Part shown: one piece after another, positions 58,103-64,000 of the stretch
How positions within the stretch are numbered: the stretch's first letter is position 1
Layout: each line of letters starts with the position of its first letter
DNA from: Triticum aestivum
Lineage: Eukaryota > Streptophyta > Magnoliopsida > Poales > Poaceae
Reading direction: 5' to 3'
Length of the DNA stretch: 64,000 bases
Assembly: GCF_018294505.1 (NCBI RefSeq)
Contig: NC_057802.1
Span: 312,408,209-312,472,208, forward strand
The notes under the pieces: model-generated
Told to the model about the DNA's origin: nothing
The model's database searches: none
The model's input: only the letters and a program-made list of their open reading frames with translations
Made by a program: the position numbers and the translations under genes

Positions 58103-59256
58103 TATCGGGGGTTGGGTGCGACATATGCCAATGGATGGCTTATCATGGTGGGAGCGAGTAGAACGTCGCTGGTGCCTGGAAGCGGGATAAGGCGTAGACA
58201 CGAACGCCGGCGCACTTTACCCAGGTTCGGGGCTCTCCTATAACACCCCTAGTCCAGCTCTGCGGGGTCTCCGCATGATCACTAAGGCACAAGTGAATAC
58301 AATGGTGCTCCTCGAGCTGTATGCTAGAGGTAGGAGAAGGTAAGGCTAGCTCTCTCCTTTCTCTATGGGTTGGTCTAGTTCTAACAGGTTTGGAACCCTT
58401 TGCATGGGTGCCCTGGGGGGTTTACATAGGCCTACCCCCCAGGGGTACAATGGTAATCCGGCCGGGTGTCGGACCCGGCTGTCGGTCTCTCTAGTTGCCG
58501 GCTTCTCCGCCGTCTGGTGGGGCCCGCCGACTGGTCTGGTAAGGGGCCGCCAGGCCACCCCCGCCGCTCACGGGTCTTGTCGGCGGCTGATCACTGTTGC
58601 CGTGATGCTTATGACGCAGGCACAGTCAGGGGAGCGTGGCTACCGCTCCGCCGCCTGGCGGGCGATTATTGTAGCCACTCTGCGTCTCGTCTGGTTAATG
58701 GCGCGTGGGGCCCGAGGAAGGTGCGGGCCGACTACTGGAGGCCGACCTCCCTCGGGTCCGACACGTGGGGGTTTGGCCGTCTTCCGGGCTCTCGCTGACT
58801 GGTGGGGCCCGTCGTCCTTGGGCCGTACCGACAGGCCGTCGTGGGAGCAGGGCTCCGCCTGCTGGTGGTGACGTCAGGGGTGGAGTGGCAACAGTGCCGC
58901 GCCGGGCGGAGATCTCCACCGGTACGGTGCACTGTGGCCACGCCCATCCAGGGATTTGGGAGGGATGGGCTGTACTGTAGCCACTCCCTGTCTTGTCTTC
59001 CTTGATGGGGGCGCAGGCGTCGTTGACGCCTCGGGCCGACTGCTAGGGGCCGGCTTCTCTGGAAGCCGCCCACTAGGAGTCGGCTTATCTTGATGCCGAC
59101 TTCTGGAACTCGCCGTTTATGGGCAGCTGGCTATTCCTTCAGCCGGCTACCAGAAGGCGGCACTTTGTCTTGGTGCCTTGAGGGACGCAGCCTGCCCCGA
59201 TGTCCTGAAAGGTTCTGGGTCTCGGGTTAGCCTACCCGTGGCCCATCACTCCGAGA
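58103..59256 (-). repeat. G4 3' LTR, ~1154 bp, with mutated ends
   Basis: The left end follows C2 gag and the right end meets a GTAGTCCCC purine tract (minus strand GGGGACTA). No coding frame of note. The ends depart from TG...CA, so the limits are accurate to a few bases at best. The next stretch, 59257-59712, is internal sequence without recognised genes. Confidence 0.55.
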
Positions 59257-59712
59257 GTAGTCCCCGAAGCTGGTGAGGTGCCGCGGCTGAGCAGCCGAGG
59301 AGCCTCAGCAGTTTCTTTCTCCGGGTGCTTAAGGTGGAGCTTCGTCCGACTTCTGTCGGGTCGACTGGTGGGCGTCGACCTTGTCCAGTCTGACTTATCC
59401 AAACTTCGAATGCGTCGGCGGGAACCAACTGGCGTGCTAGCTAAGCCTCCAGGCCGCCGCCCGTTGTGGGCATGTCACGTGGCGTCGAGCGGCCGGGCCA
59501 GTCTGCCAACCCACGCCATGATGCGACGCGCCTACTGGCGGGGCCCGCCACTACCATGCCTCGGTACGCGAGCGGATCCGCTACGGCCGAGGTGGGCGGT
59601 TGAGTTTCCCACGGAGTTACTGCGCGCAGTAACTCGCGCTATAAACGTGGGGCGTGGGGTCGTGGGCGCAGTAAATCCCATGATCGCCCGCTCGGCTTCG
59701 CAGCCCTTAGGC

Positions 59713-59721
59713 CTATAAGTA
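59713..59721 (+). promoter_or_regulatory. TATA box of the G4 antisense gene
   Basis: CTATAAGTA followed by a G-rich and then C/T-rich leader, about 118-126 bases upstream of ATG 59839. Same arrangement as in G3. Confidence 0.55.
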
Positions 59722-59838
59722 GGGGGAGGAGGGGGAGCGGTGGAGCGCGCGCGTCCCTCCTTCCCATTCTTTCCTCCTCCTTCCTCCTCTTGCCGTAGCG
59801 CCCCCAAGCCACGCTGAGCGCTGCGGTGGTCGTCTCCG

Positions 59839-60420
59839 ATGAGCTCATCCTCCAATCCCACGCCCCCCATGGCGCGTTCCGGAGCATGGGACGGCTCCGA
59901 AGTTCACGACGACCACATTGATTTCCTCCGCCAGACGCGGCGGTTGCCCGGCAAAGATTACGTGAAGGCCCGCCTCGCGCAGAAGAGGGAGATCTCGCCG
60001 GCGCCGGATGAGGGCGAGCGGGTCGTCTTCCGCTCGCACTACCTGAGCGGCCTCGTCCTGCCGGTAGTAGCTTCTTCAAGTCCTTCCTCAAGTTCTACGG
60101 TCTCCAGCCGCACCACCTCACTCCGAACACGGTGGTGCTGCTGTCCGCCTTCGTCACCTTGTGTGAAGGCTTCCTTGGCGTCCTCCCCACCATCGAGCTC
60201 TGGGGGGAGTTCTTCTACATCAAGCTCGGCACCCTCGTCGTGGGCGTGCCGGCTCAATGCGCGTTCATCGCGGTGCGGAGGCCGGCGGCCGAAAATCCGT
60301 TCCCCCCATCCCGCTGATTAAGTTGGTGAAGATGTGGTAGCGGTCGTACTTCTATGTGAAGAGCGTCTTCGCGGAGGGCGACTGGGTCAACTTGCCGGCT
60401 TACGAAGTTCGCCGGTTCAT
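59839..60420 (+). pseudogene. Antisense PF04195-type gene of G4, truncated
   Basis: ATG 59839 opens a frame with WDGSEVHDDHIDFLRQTRRL and VKARLAQKREISPAPDEGER. A frameshift near 60065 moves to another frame with SFFKSFLKFYGLQPHHLTPN and LLSAFVTLCEGFLGVLP, the core of the putative gypsy-type transposon domain PF04195. A further shift near 60290 and an in-frame TAG near 60338 come before YFYVKSVFAEGDWVNLPAY. The nested LTR at 60427 cuts off the rest. The role of this domain is unknown; its relative in G1 has the same antisense position. Confidence 0.7.
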
Positions 60421-60426
60421 TCATTT

Positions 60427-62181
60427 TAACGAACGTGTTTGCCGGTTAGTCGCAGTTAACGAACGTCCGTTCGTTTAACTGTTCGTCAGTTTTCTTTTTC
60501 GTCGGTTTTTCCACGATTATTCCAGATCGCGATTTCTGATCTGATTTTCGTTCTGGTATATCTTTTAGCTCGTTTATCGGAATTAGGCGATTCAAGCGCC
60601 TAGAGTTTCGTCTCAAAATTCTCTTTCCGTCTAACCTACTCAAACAAGTTTTTGCTACTATAAAATTTGACTTAGATCCAGATTAGTAAACGAAGCTTGT
60701 TTGTTTTGCCGTTTGACTTTCGTTGCTTCGTTTGATTTGATTCTTTTTGCAAACCGGAGTTCTTAAGTTGAACTTTCTGGTTAGATCTTTATTTGAGTTT
60801 TACCTATGCATTAGATGAGTGCTTATTGTATGCTTATTTGTTTGCGATAGAGTACCCGGAGTGCGCCGCTTGCTACTTCGAATCTCTAGGTTTCACGGAT
60901 CATCAGCAAGGCAAGTAACACTTTGATCATACCTATTTTACTACCCAGTTTTATTGCATTAGATCAACCCTCAGACATTGCATGATTAGGATCTAATTAA
61001 AGTGTGGGTATTGGGAAGTAGTTGAGGTAGTACCTATCACATGTTTATTATCAAACCCTTGGGAGTTACTTCTATGTTGCTCATATTACTATGCTATGCT
61101 AGTAGACGTGGATTGGGTTTGAGTGTTACCATGATAGATGTGAGATTGTTCATTAATGGTTAACCTTAAGGTGGCAACTAAAACTCACATCTGGGTGGAT
61201 TGAGGTACCTGGGTATTCCAGGATTGCCTGTTTTTCTTTTGGACCGCCACCCAGGTTCAAAGGGATCATGAGATTATTCATGCTAGAAACTTCCGTGTGC
61301 AGCCACAAGCTATTATGGGATCTAGCATAGTTGATTAAGTTGTGTGAGCTCTTGAAGAGGTAGACTAGCAGATGTAGGGGTTGTAGGTGGTACTGTCTAC
61401 CCGGAGTAGAGAGTTAACACTTCTGAAAGACTGTGTCTCGGTCATCCGTTTCTCAAACACCCTGAAGTGCGAGAATCCCAATGGAGGAGATCGAGTCTTG
61501 TGGGGAAAAGTGCGCAAACCTCTGCAGAGTGTATAAACTAATCATGGTTAGCCCTGTCCCCGGTTATGGACATCTTGAGTATCTAGTATCTGGATTATCA
61601 TGTGAATCTCATCATGTTACTTTAATTAATTTTGTTGGGTTAATGATGATACTTAATTGGGATTGAGAATGCTGTCAACCATTCTCGATGTTTAACAACC
61701 ACCATGATAGTTAAATAAAATTTATTCCTTTGCAGTAGGGAAAAATTGGCTTTTCGCAAAACTGTAACCATAGAGCCTTCTACCAGCCATATATGCATGT
61801 AGTATAGCATTATTATGTTCATTACTCTCTATGTGTTACATTGCCAGCATATTCCATGTGCTGGCCCGTTTTCGGGCTGCAACGTTTCATGTTGCAGACT
61901 TTTCAGACGACGACTAAGGTGCCTTAGGTCGTGGTCTTATACTCAGTGATGCCGTTGGAGTTGATGGACTCACTTATCTTCCAAGTCTTCCGCTGTTATC
62001 GTTTTAGATGGCCTTAAGCCATATTTGTCATACTTATTTCTCTCTTGAGATACTCGATGTAATAAGTGTGTGATTGCTACTCTGTTATAAATCCTCCAAG
62101 TACTGTGTGTGTCAGCATTACTGATCCAGGGATGACACTAGTGCACGGTAGATCAGACTATTTGAGGTCTGGTCGCTACAC
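60427..62181 (+). repeat. Solo LTR (probable), ~1755 bp, nested in G4
   Basis: An A+T-rich block that differs sharply in composition from the flanking G4 sequence. CATTT at 60422-60426 and 62182-62186 is the best TSD candidate, though the left end then reads TAACG instead of TG. The right end GGTCTGGTCGCTACA is typical of LTR ends. Internally, TTTTCAGACGACGACTAAGG resembles a motif of the G2 LTR (around 16460), suggesting a chromovirus LTR. No genes inside. Confidence 0.6.
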
Positions 62182-62186
62182 CATTT

Positions 62187-62493
62187 TTCATGTGGGCACC
62201 CTTTCTACCTTGCTCCTGCCCACCAGACAGTCGCTCTGCGAGCTGCGGCTTCTGGCAGGAGACGGCTTAAGTGCCAACACATTACTTGTCCGGCTGCAGA
62301 AAGCATTTCATAGTACAAGGCGGCAAGTCCCCGGGCCGACTAGTCGGACACGATACCAAGCGGCATAAAGAAAATGACACATTCATAGGCATAATTATTA
62401 TCATATAGATAAAAGAGGGCAGTTCCCGAGCTCTTCTCGGGGGACCCAGAGTCTTCATACTTTAATACAAATGGTAGCGTGGTACATACTGCG
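62187..62493 (-). other. G4 spacer between pol end and nested LTR
   Basis: About 300 bases after the pol stop. It contains one AGTCCCCGGGCCGA copy (near 62327) of the motif that forms the 21-bp repeats at 63864-64000. No gene seen. Confidence 0.5.
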
Positions 62494-64000
62494 TTAACTG
62501 TAAAATCTTCGGAGGAGATTTGCATTCCGTGGCCGCTCTGTTTCCTTGCCAGAGTCGTCCCTTTTGCAGGCTCGAGGCTTCTGGGCATCGATCAGGTACT
62601 AGGAGTCGTTGCCCAACACTTTGCTGATGATGAAGGGGCCTTCCCAAGGCGCTGAGAGCTTCTGCTGGCCAGCTGTTCGCTGGATCAGCCGGAGCACAAG
62701 GTCTCCCTCTTGGAAGGATCTCGGCTTGACCTTCCGATTGTAGTATCGGTGCAGGCTCTGCTGGTAGATGCTGGACCGGCTGAGTGCCAACAGCCGGCCC
62801 TCCTCCAGCAGATCGACGCCGTCTTGACGTGCTTCTTCTGCCTCCTCTTCGGTGTACATGGTGACTCGAGGGGAGTCAAATTCTATGTCCGTTGGGATGA
62901 CGGCTTCGGCACCGTAGACGAGAAAGAAAGGCGTGAAGCCGGTTGACTTGTTCGGAGTTGTGCGTAGGCTCCAGAGGACGGCTGGCAGGTCGTCGAGCCA
63001 GTAGCCGGCCGAACGCTCCAAAGGCTCGACCAGTCGGGGCTTGATGCCGGACAAGATGAGGCCGTTTGCTCGCTCTACTTGGCCGTTTGACAGCGGATGG
63101 GCAACGGACGCTAGGTCCAGTCGGATGCCCTGCGTCGCGCAGAAACGGGCCAAGGCGCCTTTGGCAAAGTTTGTGCCATTGTCGGTGATGATGCTGTGTG
63201 GTATGCCATACCGTATGGTGATGTCGGAAGCGAAAGTCATAGCAGTCGGACCGTTCAGCTTCTTGAATGGTTTTGCTTCTATCCACTTGGTGAACTTGTC
63301 TATTGCGACAAGCAGATGAGTCATGCCACCTCGTGTAGTCTTGAATGGTCCCACCATGTCCAGGCCCTAGACAGCAAAGGGCCAAGCAATGGGGATAGTC
63401 TTGAGTGCAGAAGCCGGCTGATGTGGCTTGGAACAGAACTCCTGGCACCCTTTGCATTTCTGGACCAAGTCTTTGGCGTCTTCTAGAGCAGTCGGCCAGA
63501 ACAAACCATGGCGGAAAGCTTTGGCGACAAGTGCTCTTGAAGCCGCATGGTGGCCACATTCGCCTTGATGGATGTCTTTGAGGATTGCTTGGCCTTGCTC
63601 CGGCTCCACGCAGCGCTGGTAGACACCAGTGACACTGCACCTCACAAGCTCTCTGTTGACTATGGTGTATGCTGCTGCCCGGCGTTGCACTTGCCGAGCC
63701 GAGATCTCATCAGTCGGCAGCTCTTTTTGCACTAGGAAGTTGAGGATGGGCTGGGCCCATGAAGGTGCTGTGATTTCTTCGACTGCTAGGACTGCTACTT
63801 GGACAAGGGCGGTTGGGCCGGGAGGTGGCGGGTTAGAGTCAGCTGCCGCTGCTGCTTGCTGAGTTGATGAAGTCCCCGGGCCGATTGGTGCAGTCCCCGG
63901 GCCGGGCTCTGAAGTCCCCGGGCTGATCGCTGCAGTCCCCGGGCCGGGTTCTGAAGTCCCGGGGCCGGGTGCGACTGCCGCGGCCCCCGGGCCGCCTGCC
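62494..64000 (-). pseudogene. pol: G4 pol: linker and integrase, two premature stops
   Basis: From the right edge the minus strand encodes a Pro/Gly repeat linker, then APSWAQPILNFLVQKELP, the HHCC zinc region (DIHQGECGHHAASR, CKGCQEF) and the integrase core: LDMVGPFKTTRGG with the first Asp, ITDNGTNFAKG with the second, and QVERANGLIL with the Glu. The D-D-E set is complete. TAG at 63367-63369 stands where Trp is expected, and TAG at 62599-62601 stands where Tyr is likely; the frame continues (YLIDAQKPRACKRD) to a natural TAA at 62494-62496. RNase H and RT lie right of the window. The sequence fits Tat-lineage integrases. Confidence 0.85.
63864..64000. repeat. 21-bp tandem repeats in G4 pol
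   Basis: About five units alternating GAAGTCCCCGGGCCG... and GCAGTCCCCGGGCCG... with a 21-bp period and a 42-bp higher-order pattern. On the minus strand they encode a Pro-Gly-Thr-rich heptad repeat in the pol linker. The unit near 63957 has CCCGGGG instead of CCCCGGG. The array may continue past the window edge. Confidence 0.8.

Larger units (their letters stand above)
58103..64000 (-). mobile_element. G4: Tat-like Gypsy element, 3' half
   Basis: In element (minus) direction the window contains the RNase H-integrase linker and integrase of pol (64000-62494), a spacer, the antisense gene region (59700-60420 on plus), and a 3' LTR (59256-58103). The LTR ends look mutated (TATCGG and CCGAGA instead of TGTCGG and CCGACA), and the purine tract GGGGACTAC precedes the LTR on the minus strand. 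It interrupts C2 gag; the likely TSD is TACAT (58098-58102), with its partner outside the window. A separate LTR (60427-62181) is nested inside. Lineage inferred from integrase and from the PF04195-type antisense gene. Confidence 0.75.

Noticed and set aside
61481..61666. 61-codon ORF in the nested LTR of G4
   Set aside because: Short, inside an LTR, no family resemblance.
1..64000. CRISPR arrays, operons, ribosome-binding sites, tRNA or rRNA genes
   Set aside because: No spaced direct repeats of CRISPR type, no tRNA or rRNA features beyond tRNA-complementary primer-binding sites; the sequence is eukaryotic plant repeat DNA.
1..64000. MITEs or CACTA DNA transposons
   Set aside because: I looked for Stowaway-like CTCCCTCC ends and CACTA termini with matching inverted repeats and TSDs and found none that paired.

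Overview
This window looks like intergenic DNA from a Triticeae grass (wheat, barley, Aegilops or a relative). I see no host gene, rRNA, tRNA, CRISPR or bacterial feature. Nearly every base can be assigned to LTR retrotransposons. An Angela/WIS/BARE-type Copia LTR, a SIRE/Maximus-type Copia element, Tat-lineage Gypsy elements and Tekay/Del-type chromoviruses with ~4 kb LTRs are what large grass genomes carry. Family names are from memory of these groups; boundaries come from terminal TG..CA bases, primer-binding sites, polypurine tracts and target-site duplications (TSDs) read by eye.

Layout. (1) 1-3247: 5' LTR, primer-binding site, leader and gag start of a minus-strand Angela-type Copia that runs off the left edge. 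It sits inside the 5' LTR of element G1. (2) 3248-44300: G1, a plus-strand Tat-like Gypsy element with no pol but a long antisense gene. It holds a solo LTR (6358-10558), a chromovirus G2 (13299-27127) and, inside its 3' LTR, a pol-less element G5 (27477-44121). G5's 5' LTR in turn holds an Ale/Hopscotch-type Copia (27556-32480). (3) 44301-58097: C2, a minus-strand SIRE/Maximus-type Copia with an extra ORF3, which hosts G1 at 44300, a Tat-like Gypsy G3 (49896-56255) in its integrase, and another Gypsy G4 from 58103. (4) 58103-64000: G4, minus strand, with its 3' LTR, an antisense gene, a nested LTR (60427-62181) and an integrase-coding pol end that continues past the right edge.

How the parts work together. 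No autonomous element appears intact: every gag-pol reading frame has stops or frameshifts, many of them TAG or TAA at Gln or Trp positions, as expected from decay of methylated DNA. The most unusual content is a set of antisense genes. In all three Tat-like elements (G1, G3, G4) a gene begins next to the 3' LTR, has a TATA-like box upstream, and points inward against the element's own transcript. Two encode the putative gypsy-type domain PF04195 (G1 with a short frame-keeping intron). The third, in G3, is an uninterrupted 286-codon ORF with a B3-like DNA-binding core, although the gag-protease-RT of the same element is broken. The C2 ORF3 also has a gene-like leader with its own TATA box and a candidate intron. 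The G2 left junction, the pol-less G5 with a chromovirus-like 3' end, and tandem repeats in G3 and G4 are further points to check.
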